64,000 nt of DNA from Metallyticus violacea (Eukaryota > Arthropoda > Insecta > Mantodea > Metallyticidae): assembly GCA_030762175.1 (NCBI GenBank), contig CM060830.1, positions 47,887,501-47,951,500 on the forward strand, read 5' to 3'. The position numbers were made by a program, and so were the translations under genes. Under the pieces are notes generated by a model. That model saw nothing but the letters and a program-made list of their open reading frames with translations. It made no database searches and had not been told where the DNA came from. Shown here one piece after another: positions 48,211 through 58,780 of this stretch (position 1 is its first letter; each line of letters starts with the position of its first letter).

Positions 48211-48599
48211 CAAACGAAAGTTATGCACGTATAGTTCAGAATATGCAGCTCTCAGCAGTAATTTATTTTTTCCTCCTCTATAGGAATATGAACAAAAAAC
48301 GCTTTATTGTAGTTTAGGGGAGCGCATGAAAGAGAAAGGTGGGGAAATAGGCTGATATTACAGGTGTTAATGTTTTGTTGTTGAATGAATGAGGTTTGTG
48401 GAAGGTGTTAGTCCCCTCTGTATATATTTTTTCCGTTACACAAGAACAATGTTACATTCTTTCCCCAACATAAAAAACAGAGCGGAGGGTTCCGTTATGC
48501 ACATGATCCTCCCCTACTCCGACCTGCATCTCATTTTACGGATTTGAGTGATATGACGTGAAACGAGCCTGCCTGTGGTGGAAGCTTAAGGTACTAAAT

Positions 48600-48725
48600 T
48601 TTAAAACAACTGGTTTTGGGGCGTCACACAATGGCCCGCCCCTACGATAGGGCCGCTGGGGTAATTATTGTGGGGTTAAACATCGCGCACACAAATCTGG
48701 CCGGCCTCGCGCCGCCCGTTGGCTC
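48600..48725. other. G+C- and CpG-rich patch
   Basis: About 125 bp with many CpG steps (gcgtcacac, cctacgatagggccgctgg, catcgcgcac, ggccggcctcgcgccgcccg) in otherwise A+T-rich DNA. No open frame or tRNA signature is recognised. It could be a regulatory patch, a fragment of a G+C-richer transposon, or foreign repeat DNA. Confidence 0.5.
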
Positions 48726-49309
48726 AAAATTTATTATTGCATTGTTGGTTTAATGTTAGAAATAATATACTTGCCCGCTCTCCTTTGCTCCTTGCTGATT
48801 GTCATCACAGCATATTCGCTCCGGCACAAAACAAAACATTTCGCGCCTGGTTATACAGGTCAATAGACCGTAAGTTTCAATGCTTAAGCGAATTTGTAAA
48901 AATTTATAGAAACTTTGATTTGTTGTATAAGGTGAGTAAAACTTTTCAAAACCAGGCTTTTTAAAGCGTCACAGTCTGAACAAAATATTGTCTTTAGCAA
49001 CTCTCAAAATTCTGCGCCAAAGCATTTTCGTAGCAAACACAGTTGAAAGTACTGATTAGCTCTGCCTTTAAGAAGATGCCTCCCGTTAGCGGCACAGTGT
49101 TATCATATTTCAGTCGAGTACCATGCTACTCTCATTGCAAGTGCTCTGCGATTATTAAGATGGCAGGTTAGCATGATCAGTGCATTTTGTAAATCTTTTA
49201 CCAAGACTCATAGGATAATGAAAGAAGCTTGTGCAGAAAATTGTTTAAGCCGTACTTAGTGCAAACGTCAATGCTCTTGACGATTTTCTTCCGTAATCAG
49301 GGTGCTATT
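48726..49309. other. No supported gene
   Basis: An 81-codon frame (48719-48964, +) follows the CpG-rich patch, with a product rich in Arg, Phe and Leu and no recognised domain. Confidence 0.35.
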
Positions 49310-49677
49310 CATTATAAGTGGAAGGTCATTCTGCGAACGGTTGTATTACCAAAATGTTCCCCGACTTCTCCGAGAAAACAATAAGAAGAAGATCATGAAC
49401 TGTAGAGAAGCAATTCAAGGATACGTTATCAACGCATTCGTCATCCTTTGTTCGTTACTTTTGCGCTAAAAATAAAATCACTGTTCTTCCCCACCCTCCT
49501 TACTCTCCTGGCAGAGTACCTGCGGTCATTTTTAGCTGAATTACACAACGGAAGGACTTGGCTCATTTGAGAAGATAAATTACAAAATTCGCAGACAAAA
49601 CTTCCAGAAGCACAAACACTGTTAGGAAAGATGTATCAAAACGGTGGAGATTAATTCCAGAGAGACCAAGCCTATAA
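49310..49677 (+). pseudogene. Mariner transposase relic (C-terminal)
   Basis: The frame beginning near 49417 reads THSSSFVRYFCAKNKITVLP then HPPYSPGRVPAVIF. The family reads HTSxxVREFLAKxxITVLPHPPYSPDLAPCDFF, so the third catalytic Asp and its neighbours (SPDLAPCD) have mutated to SPGRVPAV. After a stop, a frame with TKFADKTSRSTNTVRKDVSK and RWRLIPERPSL carries the C-terminal KRWxxCIxxxGxYF-type block, itself decayed. Upstream, frames with EKTIRRRS precede it. The element is dead; no TIR was seen. Confidence 0.82.
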
Positions 49678-49698
49678 GATGCAGGAAAGTCCATATTT

Positions 49699-49714
49699 AA
49701 AAAAAAAAAAAAAA
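49699..49714 (+). repeat. Poly(A) run
   Basis: 16 A between the two mariner relics. Confidence 0.85.
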
Positions 49715-49759
49715 CAATCCAAACACTGCAGCTTCTAGATCAGCAACGTTTGACAAGAA

Positions 49760-50140
49760 AAAAATGATAAATTTATGGTGCAAAAGTCCTATCTGACAGA
49801 TAATGGTTTTACCTTAGCTGTGTGTTGTGGTTTAGCATCATCATGCAAAAATGGCATATTTATGAATCACGAATGCAGCCTTTTCATGGGCACGCTCCAG
49901 TTGATTACAGTACACAATGACGTTGATGGTTGAACCGGGCAGCAGCGTTACATCAAACACAGAGCATAACCTTCTTTTGCTGCAGTGGTGGTTTCGGTTG
50001 TTCGGAAATAAATTTGCGTAAATAATGGCTATCAGAACAGATTTCGGGCCACATTTGATAGTTACGAAACTATATGTTGTTGGCAGTGTAATAGTCTTGA
50101 AAACAGTCCTCATTTCAATTATTTCTACTGTAAACTGCAT
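49760..50140 (-). pseudogene. Mariner transposase relic (minus strand)
   Basis: A 99-codon minus-strand frame (50140-49841) carries LLPGSTINVIVYCNQLERAH, the counterpart of LLPPGQTINSDVYCQQLDRL in mariner transposases. After a frameshift, HDDAKPQHTAK (about 49851-49819) gives the second catalytic block (family HDNARPHTAK). This is a different lineage from the relic just upstream (49.3 kb), whose residues follow the VLPHPPYSP-CDFF type, and lies in the opposite orientation. No terminal repeats were found. Confidence 0.82.
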
Positions 50141-50440
50141 CTGTTAAAAGTTATATTAGGTACGAGATACTTAATGGATTTAACAGTAGTTTGAGAGAGA
50201 TTTTAAGACTTTCCTGTGGAAGCCTATACTGTAGAACTCAACAATTTCTTGTGTTGGTATTAGGGGTCTAGAACCTTTGTATTATACGAGTAAAGTTAAT
50301 TAATTAAGATTATCAAGGCTGTAAATGAAGAGGAAAGAACTTGAAAGAACAGAAAAGTCTACTTACATTTTCCACATTTTACTAATGTATTCTCACTACA
50401 GACGCAGAATCCATTACTTACCAAAGACAACCATATTCCA
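50141..50440. other. No recognised feature
   Basis: A+T-rich DNA. Confidence 0.4.
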
Positions 50441-51180
50441 TTCACACCAAAAATAAGAGAAAAGAATCAGAGAGGGAGAACACACACAGAAAAAGATAAA
50501 AAGGGTTATTTAATATAAAGGTTTTATGTGGAGAAAGCGAGAGAAAATGAAGAAAAAATGAAAGTGAGATTATCATCTAAAACTGACCCAAGTTTTTAGT
50601 GTAAAGGATCATCCGCTCCAAAGCTAGGCAGGGTCACAGTAGCGAACTCGGAACACCCTTCCAGTTAGCCTTGCGTCCAAGGCATACCCAAATAATGGAT
50701 AGCGACATGTAGGATTATGAGGTAATAGGAGAAGGAAATAAAGAAAATAGCATTGATAGGGAAAAAAGATTAAAAGAAAATAATAACGCGCGGAGGTAAA
50801 AGGAACAAAGCATTAAATTTAAGATGAAGATAAAGTATATATAGAAAAAATACAAAGCTAATGACAAATTAAATGTAAACAAAAGAGAAATTAAAAAAAG
50901 AACAAAGGATACAATAGGAGTAAGAACCATAAATAGGACAAGAGAATGCAAAAGATTTGAGGCAAAAGAGCAAGGGATTTGTTAAAGGAAAACTACAAAA
51001 AAGGCAACAAACCAACAAATTTTAATACGAAATCAATAAAAAAAAACAATAATAGATTAAAAGCGGACAAAAATAAAATGTAAACGACCACCTCAAAAGA
51101 TAGAAAATTCTGGAAGTTAGTAGATAAAGCGAAGAAACAAAAAATAAAGTCAGATTAATGAAATCGTAGAAAAAGCATGA
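50440..51180 (+). other. Strongly purine-rich stretch
   Basis: About 700 bp in which A and G dominate the + strand (agagagggagaacacacac, gaggtaataggagaaggaaa, aaaaaagaacaaagg), with only brief interruption near 50590-50700. No coding motif. The minus strand gives Leu/Phe-rich spurious frames. Confidence 0.6.
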
Positions 51181-51680
51181 TTCAATTAAGTAAACATTTA
51201 CTGTCCAATCCCTTTGGCATAAGTCCCTTCTCTAGACTTGCAGAGAGCTTTAAGTTAAGCGCTTTTCATTTCTAGATCCTCCTGTATAAGTGGCTATCAG
51301 ATGTCTTCTGTCCTTAATGTGCCTAAGATAAACATAGGTCCAGTATTTATTCTGTCCCTTTCATCTGCTTGTCGAATCTAATTAAGGATGGTTAAAACCG
51401 GAGTTTCCATTATCATTATCATCATGATTGTCTATATTTCTAAGCTCACTTGTAAATGAAAGTTTGGCATTTGCACGAATTAATATTTCATGTCAAACAG
51501 ATGCAAGCCTCGTTGAAATGAAAGCTAGAACACAATTAAGGATGACCATACAGTTTCATTACATAAAAATCTGAAATAACTCCATCCCGGTACAAACATG
51601 ACTATTATAATTATAATTAACACTACTAGTAATATTATTATTACTATTGTTCTCTATGTCATAATAATGAATTGGTAAGG
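51181..51680. other. No recognised feature
   Basis: A+T-rich DNA. Confidence 0.4.
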
Positions 51681-52432
51681 TAAATGTTGCATGTCAAATG
51701 TCAATTAGATTCGCAAACAAAGTATATAAATAGTGTTGAAAAAATTGGGTAATATAACATATAAATGTGAAATTTACAAGAATGTATTTATAAATATAAT
51801 ATAATATAGAAAGATGATATGATATAATATGGGAAATAAAGAAACATATAAGATAAATAGATATATTATATAAATATAGACAGGAATAGATACATATAAG
51901 TAGTAAAGTAAAAGTATGTATGTAAGAAATATACTGGTCACCAGTACAGTTTCTACCGGATACCGGTGAATAGTGATTCAATAATTTAGAGTTAAAGGCT
52001 AAGTGGAAGTAATAGCTGGTTTCCAGATGCTTGAATATTGCTAGTTTCCAGCAATTAGGAAGTAATTGAAAGGAATATCATTTTGTTATTTTCATTGCTT
52101 ATGCAAATAAGTATCATCTGGAAAATAATAATTTAAGAATGTAATTCGGTAATTTAGAAATAAAATGACCGCCACGGGTAGCCGAGGTCGTTAAGGTGCG
52201 GACTCGTGAGCGGAAGGTCTGGGGTTCGAATCCCACCAGGATTCCTTCCTACAATAAAAAAATCCATTCCCAATATATCATTTCACTTCATGCACCATCA
52301 CCACCTGCGCTGCCTAAGTCGTAAAAACGGGTATTAAACACCATTAAAAAAAAAAAAGAAAGAAAGAAAGAAAGAAAGAAAGAAAAAGAGAAAGAAATAC
52401 AATGTAAGAGTTTGCATTACAAGTACCGGTGT
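51681..52432 (+). repeat. Dispersed repeat F, copy 2, interrupted by a SINE-B
   Basis: Homologous to 38248-38697, with about 100 bp more in its middle (atactggtcaccagtacag to ctagtttccagcaattag, including a partial duplication of the tttccag block). It is interrupted at 52168-52392 by SINE-B copy 5 and resumes at 52393. It then passes into other sequence before an (ATC)n microsatellite. Confidence 0.85.
52156..52404 (+). mobile_element. SINE family B, copy 5, inserted in repeat F
   Basis: Head ccgccacgggtagccgaggt, B box ggggttcgaatccc, short body (an internal deletion takes out the CATAAATGGCAAATGCC part), tail cgtaaaaacgggtattaaac and a purine tail that has grown into (GAAA)n at 52352-52386. 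Duplications agaaataaaatg (52156-52167) and agaaatacaatg (52393-52404) flank it, differing at one position. The empty target is seen in the paralogous repeat F at 38660-38671. Confidence 0.95.
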
Positions 52433-52476
52433 AGGAAACAAGGTACCGGGATGGAGCATTTCAGATTATTATCATC

Positions 52477-52477
<1 letters not shown>

Positions 52478-52524
<47 letters not shown>
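52478..52524 (+). repeat. (ATC)n microsatellite
   Basis: About 15 CAT/ATC units. Confidence 0.97.
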
Positions 52525-53146
52525 GTTTCATTGTGATGTTTCAAATTGATGTGCAGTACTATTTGGTTGAATGAGACATTTGGGGTTATTGCCACAAGAT
52601 GCCAGCATTAGTCCGGCGACAAATGGTGGCATTCGACCAGAGACAATCGAGTCACAATAACGAAATAGTAGTTGCAAGATGGCTCACCTCTTGTATAACC
52701 CTCGAGCAGCGCTCCGTTGTGCGATATTAGTGGGCCAAAGATATGGAATCATAGAATATTCATAAATAAATTCTTCCCATCTACGGTGAGAAGTAGCTGT
52801 TACATCATGCGGTTTACAATTAGGTGCAGAAGTTCCCTGAAAGGTAGACATTATCGAAGACGAACACTGCGTTAGCCGTTTAACGGAGTTTGCCACAGAG
52901 ATGAATTTGCAACAGTAAAAGGCTTAATCTCAGCAGTCAGAAGGATAGCTATAAACACTATAGCCGCTGCTGTTGATTGTTACACACATGACCTACCTCA
53001 AATGTACGAATGTTAAGTTTTTCACACAGTTTGTGAACAATGGGTGTCATGTACGCTGACTGCACAACACAAAATGTAAAGAATAGGTCGGGCTTACAGC
53101 AATCGCTACCACCATGAAGCAATGAAGGTCTTCGGTTCATCATTAC
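52525..53146. other. Unassigned, probably transposon-derived
   Basis: Short minus-strand frames, no clear motif. It sits between repeat F and the mariner relic interrupted by SINE-B copy 6. Confidence 0.35.
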
Positions 53147-53447
53147 CAGCCTGAAACACACCGCCACGGGTGCCCGAGGTCGTTAAGGCGCGGGCTCGTG
53201 AGCGGAAGTCTGGGATTCGGATCCCATCAGGACCGTCCTCCCTGACTGAGGGTTTTTCCAGGTTTTCCTCATAAATGGCAAATGCCGGGGAAGTACCTAA
53301 ATTTAAGCCTGGAACGTTTTCTTCCTTTAAACGAAAGTCTTTTTCAAATTTATCATTTATTTTCATATATCACCAGTGCTTACGACCTATGGTGCCTTAG
53401 TAGTAAAAGCGGGTGTTAAACACTAATAAAAAACAGCCTGAGACATA
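53147..53447 (+). mobile_element. SINE family B, copy 6, with TSD
   Basis: Full-length copy (53161-53433): ccgccacgggtgcccgaggt, B box ggattcggatccc, tttttccaggttttcctca, cataaatggcaaatgccggg, aagcctggaacgttttcttc, and end gtaaaagcgggtgttaaaca. Duplications cagcctgaaacaca (53147-53160) and cagcctgagacata (53434-53447) differ at two positions. Confidence 0.95.
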
Positions 53448-53539
53448 GAGTGTGTGAATGCAGTGAAAACGTCCTGCTTGTTTAAAGTGGCAAAATCCTC
53501 ACACTCTTCTGGGATCACGAACTCATATTGCTCAACGCA

Positions 53540-53924
53540 TTCCAGCCTTAAGTGAAGCCTATAGTAACATCCACAGGAAACTTCATAAGCGCATCCAATA
53601 AAATTGACCAGGGCTCCTTACCAAAGATGTGTTGCTCCTGTATGACAGCGCACCTCCTCATACTGCCAAGAAGACACATGAAACGTTGCGAAATTTCAGT
53701 GGAAAGTCCTCGTGCATCCTCCGTATAGACCCGGTCTTGATCCAAGCGACTTTCATTTGTTCGGCTTTCTTAAATACCATCTTTCGAGTGAACATATTCC
53801 ACATGGAAGTCATCCCTGGTTCCGACAGCAGCTAAAAGAATTTCAGAAACCGATAGATTTCAGGGACTTGCAAAACGATGATAAAAGTTCCTCGATGTAC
53901 AGAAAGATTATTATTGAGAAATGA
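53540..53924 (+). pseudogene. Mariner transposase relic
   Basis: The + strand reads LTKDVLLLYDSAPPHTAKKT (53611-53673), a mariner second catalytic block (family LLxDNARPHTA, with DN changed to DS but the Asp kept). A frameshift then leads to VHPPYRPGLDPSDFHLFGFL (from about 53709), where SPDLAPSDYHLF has become RPGLDPSDFHLF, keeping the third catalytic Asp. The C-terminus SHPWFRQQLKEFQKPIDFRD runs on to the stop at 53922-53924. The N-terminal half is not recognised. One frameshift separates the two blocks. Confidence 0.88.
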
Positions 53925-53974
53925 AAATATTTTTTTCAAATCAGTACTCTTATTTAAATTCTATATCCTAGTTC

Positions 53975-54292
53975 GAATGCGGCATTAGATTGGTTCGTTT
54001 TATTTATGAACGCTCTTTAACGTCTCAGGTCATCAGCATCCCATTCAATTCCGGGCGTGAAACGGCCGACAAATTTTGCTCAGAGGCCTCTTCTTTCAGG
54101 CTTGAGGTTCTTTATCGTGCCGTAAATGTACGACACGGGACCCGCGGCTTTACTTCCCATCCGAAGAAAGCCATACTTACGATTTTTACGTCCGAAAAAA
54201 TCCATCAATCTTGGCCGGATTTGAACCCACGATCTTGGGTTTAGAAGGCAAGTATGGTTACCACTACACCACCAGGACCGACAGGCGGCGTT
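53975..54292 (-). mobile_element. SINE family A, copy 5
   Basis: Full-length minus-strand copy (about 53990-54283). Head complement from 54283 is CGGTCCTGGTGGTGTAGTGG, the B box GGGTTCAAATCC is complement to 54217-54228, and the body blocks and TTAAAGAGCGTTC end are intact. Possible imperfect duplications: gcggcattaga (53979-53989) and gcggcgttaaaga (54286-54298). Confidence 0.92.
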
Positions 54293-54299
54293 AAAGATT

Positions 54300-54792
54300 A
54301 CTATATACACGAGTCTGTAAAGGCTGCACATGCTTCTCGAATACGATCCTTTAGATCCTGGACTGGTGACTTGATGAACTTCCGTGCAAAGAACTCTAAG
54401 GCATAAAATCCGGTGAGCGTAATGACCACATTTGTCTTCCTATCCAACTGTTGGGAAATCGTCTGTTGAGGTATTCTCTCACACATAACGCGAACTCCCG
54501 TTGCATCTCTAAATATGTCAAATAGGACTATTGAACAATGACATTATCCAGTCGTTCCTCTATAAACAACCTTCTGTAGTGATGGACTTAAATAAAAAAC
54601 AAAAATTAAATATCACTTTTTCAGGACTTTATGATTGCATCACACAGTGCTTTGACATAGATGGCGGCCAAGTTGAAATAAAATAAAAAGTGCATATATG
54701 TACATAGATACACAACATATCTACATGCAAAGCTTCATTTAAGATAAACACTTATTTCATGAAATGAATCGAAACTGACTCACCCTATTTCA
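54300..54792 (-). pseudogene. Mariner-type transposase C-terminal relic with one TIR
   Basis: The minus strand reads VREYLNRRFPNSWIGR in one frame (family VREHLNxxFPNRWIGR). After a frameshift comes LEFFARKFIKSPVQDLKDRI and REACAAFTDSCI (54390-54304), the family's DFFLWGFIKDxVY..L.DLKDRIREA block. At 54773-54792 the complement of ctgactcaccctatttcat resembles a mariner end. If so, it is an internally deleted element. It belongs to the same clade as the 5-kb and 43.8-kb elements. Confidence 0.72.
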
Positions 54793-55979
54793 TAACATTA
54801 ACCCTGCAATAATTAGAAGGTTATAACATCTCGGTTGAATATTATCATTTAGATAAAACTGGATAAAAATTCACAGAAAATATAATCGTTAAAATATATC
54901 GCGTTTCTCATTTATATTAATAAATTATTTACAAAGTTAGTGAGGGGATTGGAGGAAAAAGATATAACAATGGAATAAACTAGCATATTAACAAATAATT
55001 TTGTAAGTATGAAAGGCAAATTTATTTCATAAATAAAGAAAATATGACTTGTTAACATAGACTTGGGTGACAGATAGCGATTCAGCTCAGGTCTCTATGA
55101 AATATGAGCTCTTTGCAGAGTTGTGTTTAGCATTAATAATTGCATATTATTATCTCAAGTACGAACAAGTAAGAAAAGGACAAGGATTTTATCAATTCCT
55201 CCTGGAGGACTAGAAATTAGGCACTAGGGATGCCAAAAGGTATTCGGAGAGCCAGGCCATTTAAATAGTTCAGTAATTTCAATTTTAAATTCAGTAGTAT
55301 ATCAACTTAAACGTAAGACCATAAAACACGTTTAGTAATTTCGGTCTTAATTTCACTAGTGCATCAACTTAAACGAACCACAAGCATCAAGGCAAAAAGG
55401 CTGTAAATGTTGCATCATTACCGACGATATTTGCCTCACTCGTATTTCGGGAATCGAATTATGACCAGGAACGAATGCAGTCATTACAGCTACATGACAC
55501 ACGCCCATCACTCCACGTTTGACCTCTTTTCCAGAGGTAGATAGAATGCAGGCTGCATAATGTTACACACAATTGCATTAGATCGTTGCAGCCCGCAGCC
55601 CTTTTCAATGATATCGCAAATGGGAGCTCAAAAAAAAAAAAAAAAAAATACAGGCCTTTAGTTGTTTGGGGATATTATAGCTTCAGTTTGAATTGTGTGT
55701 AAAATTTGAAACAACACTTCTCCTCTAATACCGCCCTAGCTCACGTTTGTGTTAACACAATCCCCAGCAAATACAATGGAATCGAAATAGTCCGAGGCAT
55801 AGATTGAACAGATTGTCTCTTTCTCCTCCTAAAGCTCAACAATAGCAAAAGTGACGGATTTCATTTGGATAATTTGAATATTATGTGCTGCTGAGGAAGA
55901 TAAGGTTTCCAATATATTCAATTCTTCATCTACTGCGCTTAAAATTAATACGTATATATTAATAGGCCTTTAGCTGTAA
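54793..55979. other. A+T-rich DNA, no supported gene
   Basis: Contains a poly(A) run of 19 at 55630-55648, otherwise nothing recognised. Confidence 0.45.
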
Positions 55980-55982
55980 ATC

Positions 55983-57545
55983 TTGTCCGCTCAGTATGTT
56001 TTTTACACTTCGGCTACTATTTGTCCGCAGCCGGTGACTCCCATACTTCAGATCATACCACTTTACGAGGGAAAAGTCAGTAATAATACACCAGGAAACT
56101 ACAGAGGGGTTTCACTGTTTCCTGTGTTGAGAAAAATTTACAGCAGAGTTTTGTGCAAGAGAATTGTACTTTGGGTTAAGGTATATGATAGAACTGATAA
56201 ATGCTAGACTGATTTTAATGAGAACTTTTCAATCGTTGACAATGCCTTTGTTTTAAAACTTTAATAAGAAATAAAAGAGAAAGTTATACAGCGTTTAAAA
56301 TAACATTCGATACGTTAGAACGAAGCGTACTGTGCGAACAATTAAGACGTAAAGGGCTTTCTGAGAAAATGATTAACCCTCTTATAACAATGTATCAGGA
56401 AGTCAAATTTGTTATTATGACTGATCGGTATAACAGATCTAAGTGCAACAACGCAGAGGGGGGGTTAAACAGAGTTATATATAATCACCGTTACTCTTCG
56501 ATTTGTTTATTGATGATATGGTTAATGTAATGATGAATGAAGACATAGATACACCGGTAATTGTAGACCAACAAAATATGCCAACGATGTAGTAATTATC
56601 TCTAGAACGGTAAAAGGCCCAAAAATGGCCTAAATGCATTGCAAGCTTGTTGTAAACAGTGGGGTATGCAAGTAAATATATCTAAAAGTAAATCTCTCGC
56701 CTTTAGGGCTGTGTTTACGGCAAGCTGGAAAAATGAACATATGGGGGAGTAGTCCAGACCGTTAAATTTTATCATATTGGAATAAGATTTGACATGAGTG
56801 GAAAATGGAATAAACACAAGGGGAGTGATCAGATTTCAGATATACTGAGGCTGCAAGTTCGGATACCGGACATGCCAGTCAAATCATTAAAAACTATGTA
56901 TGGGGCAATGGGTAGGTCCTCATTGTCATAAGGAAGTGAGGTTTGGGAATAGGTTAAAACAGACGGTCTAAATAAATTACAGTGTGATTTCTGGAAGCGA
57001 AATCTAAGGGTGGAAAGGGGCACATGGAACTACGGGGTACTACGAGAGGTGGGATGCTGGGAAGATGCAATCTACAGCAAAACACATGTAATTAGATACT
57101 GGCTAAGGGTAATTAAAGGACAACAAACATCCTGAGAGGAATATGCTACCGGCACTAATTAAACAATATGCATTATACAAAATGGTGTGCAGCGGTTGTA
57201 TAGTGAGAATTGTCAAAAATCGGTTTAAACAATATTTGGCAGAAGGGTATTGAAAACAGGTATAGCAGTGACAAAAGTACATAGGCCGCCTGTCTGGCAT
57301 AAACCGGCAGGAAATAGAGGCGCGATGTATGCAGATGTCATATCTGGACCTGCAGAGCGAAATTAAAGCTAGATGGGGTATAGAGACCTATATCATGGAG
57401 CTAAGTATAAAACAGAGGTCGCAAATAGCATGACTCAGACAGGGAGGCTGGAAGGCGTTGACGAGGAAGGCAACCGGAACCAGAAGACTGGGTGCACATG
57501 AACTTGATATCATAAGTATTTTCCTAATGACCTACGTAGAAAAAA
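55983..57545 (+). pseudogene. Non-LTR retrotransposon reverse transcriptase relic
   Basis: The longest LINE relic in the window. Blocks in order: IIPLYEGKVS and NTPGNYRGVSLFPVLRKIYS (about 56056-56135, RT finger domain), SRVLCKRIVLWV, then after frame changes FDTLERSVLCEQLRRKGLSE (about 56307-56370) and LFIDDMV (about 56504). The catalytic box at 56578-56589 reads YAND where YADD is required, so the first Asp is lost. LNALQACCKQWGMQVNISKS (about 56630-56690), WNKHKGSDQISDIL and LNKLQCDFWKRNLRVERGTW (about 56968-57027) follow, the last being a C-terminal block. Many stops. The LINE clade is not assigned. Confidence 0.88.
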
Positions 57546-57762
57546 TGCAGCAAATATAAATTCACTGTTATAGAGAAAAAGTGCTTTGGCATTTAAATAT
57601 GATACATAAAGACTAACTCTTCAATTAGAAAAAATAGAAACATTACTATTCCCACTTGAAAGAGTAACCAGGTTGTAAAATACTTAAAAAGCAAAAAGAG
57701 AAAAAAATAGAAAATAAAATGCGCCGTTTGCTGGGAAATTTCTGACGGCTACATTTCTATGT
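57546..57762. other. A-rich end region of the LINE relic
   Basis: A+T-rich run leading to the microsatellite; possibly the LINE 3' UTR. Confidence 0.35.

Positions 57763-57818
<56 letters not shown>
57763..57818 (+). repeat. (AAT)n microsatellite
   Basis: About 18 uninterrupted units. Confidence 0.97.
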
Positions 57819-58611
57819 CCGGCATACATTATTTTTATGCATAAAGAAGCAGCTTCAACTTTGTAATTCATCAGGTAGCATGTAATTTGTGAGAAAACAG
57901 TTTGAACGCAGGTCTCAGGAAAGCTCTGGGCAAGTGTCACCCGATGTACGACATCGCTGGGTGATAACATTTTGGAAGGTAGAAATTGCAGCAACGTTTA
58001 GGTTATGTGCTTTCATAAAACTTTAATTCGGGCACAAAATATTTATATTAATGCTTATGTCATTTTAGAAAAGCAGGTTTCTTTGTCATCTCTTCCAAGT
58101 ATACTTCATTTCTGGCCATACAGTGCAGAATTACGAGATCTGGTTTAATTGCGTCAAAAATGACCGGTAATAAAAAATAAAAAGAGAAAGGGTTACCTAT
58201 TGAATTTTGATTAAACCTGATTACATTTTTACAAAATATTTTGCTTTAAATTTAAAGCTCTGTTTTCATTTTTAAACGTGAGTAGGTCTTTCTTTGTAAC
58301 TGTAATTTAGGAGGAAAAATTCGACGCTTACTATTTTTTGCTTTTTATATGGAATGTTTTAAAACTTTTGATGGAACTTGTTTGTGTTTATTTGCCATTT
58401 TTCATAGCTTCAGTGGTATATTTTAGGATTTTTTCCTTCATTTTAAACAAGTACTGTCATTTTTCATACAACCAAAATAATACTTATAATTTAATTGAGA
58501 AGTTAGAGAGATTAGCCACTTTACTCGGTTAGGTATACACTTAAAAAGTCATATTTAAAAATATTCAAACCTTATTTTAAAGTAAACCTTGTTTTAAAAC
58601 AAAAATAAACT
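57819..58611. other. No supported gene
   Basis: Short frames without motifs. A weak inverted pairing (gatgt/acatc with cacc/gggtg) lies at 57937-57963. Confidence 0.4.
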
Positions 58612-58620
58612 CTTTCAAAA

Positions 58621-58780
58621 TCTCAGTCTTTGTGTGGTAATTTTTTTATGAAAATTTCTTTATTGCCAAGTTTCACCATCACTTTATTAAACTTCAAGGC
58701 TTAGTTTCATTTTCGCTGTACTTTTGTTTACTTCCTAATATCTATTTAGTTTTTGTTTATATATGTATATCTTTGTTTAA
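58621..58780 (+). repeat. Inverted repeat pair, left arm
   Basis: Matches the reverse complement of 60030-60266. The 86-bp block 58691-58776 differs from its partner at only a few bases and short indels. The block 58640-58680 also matches. The partner has an extra ~75 bp between these blocks and ~20 bp near its outer end. The arms are A+T-rich and non-coding. Confidence 0.88.

Noticed and set aside
49841..50140. 99-codon frame as an independent host gene
   Set aside because: Its residues match the mariner LLPPGQTINSDVYCQQLDRL block and lead into a frameshifted HDDAKPQHTA, so it is a transposase relic.
52340..52524. Possible CRISPR-like regular repeats
   Set aside because: Plain (GAAA)n and (ATC)n microsatellites without spacers; the host is eukaryotic.
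57937..57963. cacccgatgtacgacatcgctgggtg imperfect palindrome as a regulatory site
   Set aside because: Bulged 5+5 bp pairing with no repeat elsewhere; within chance expectation.
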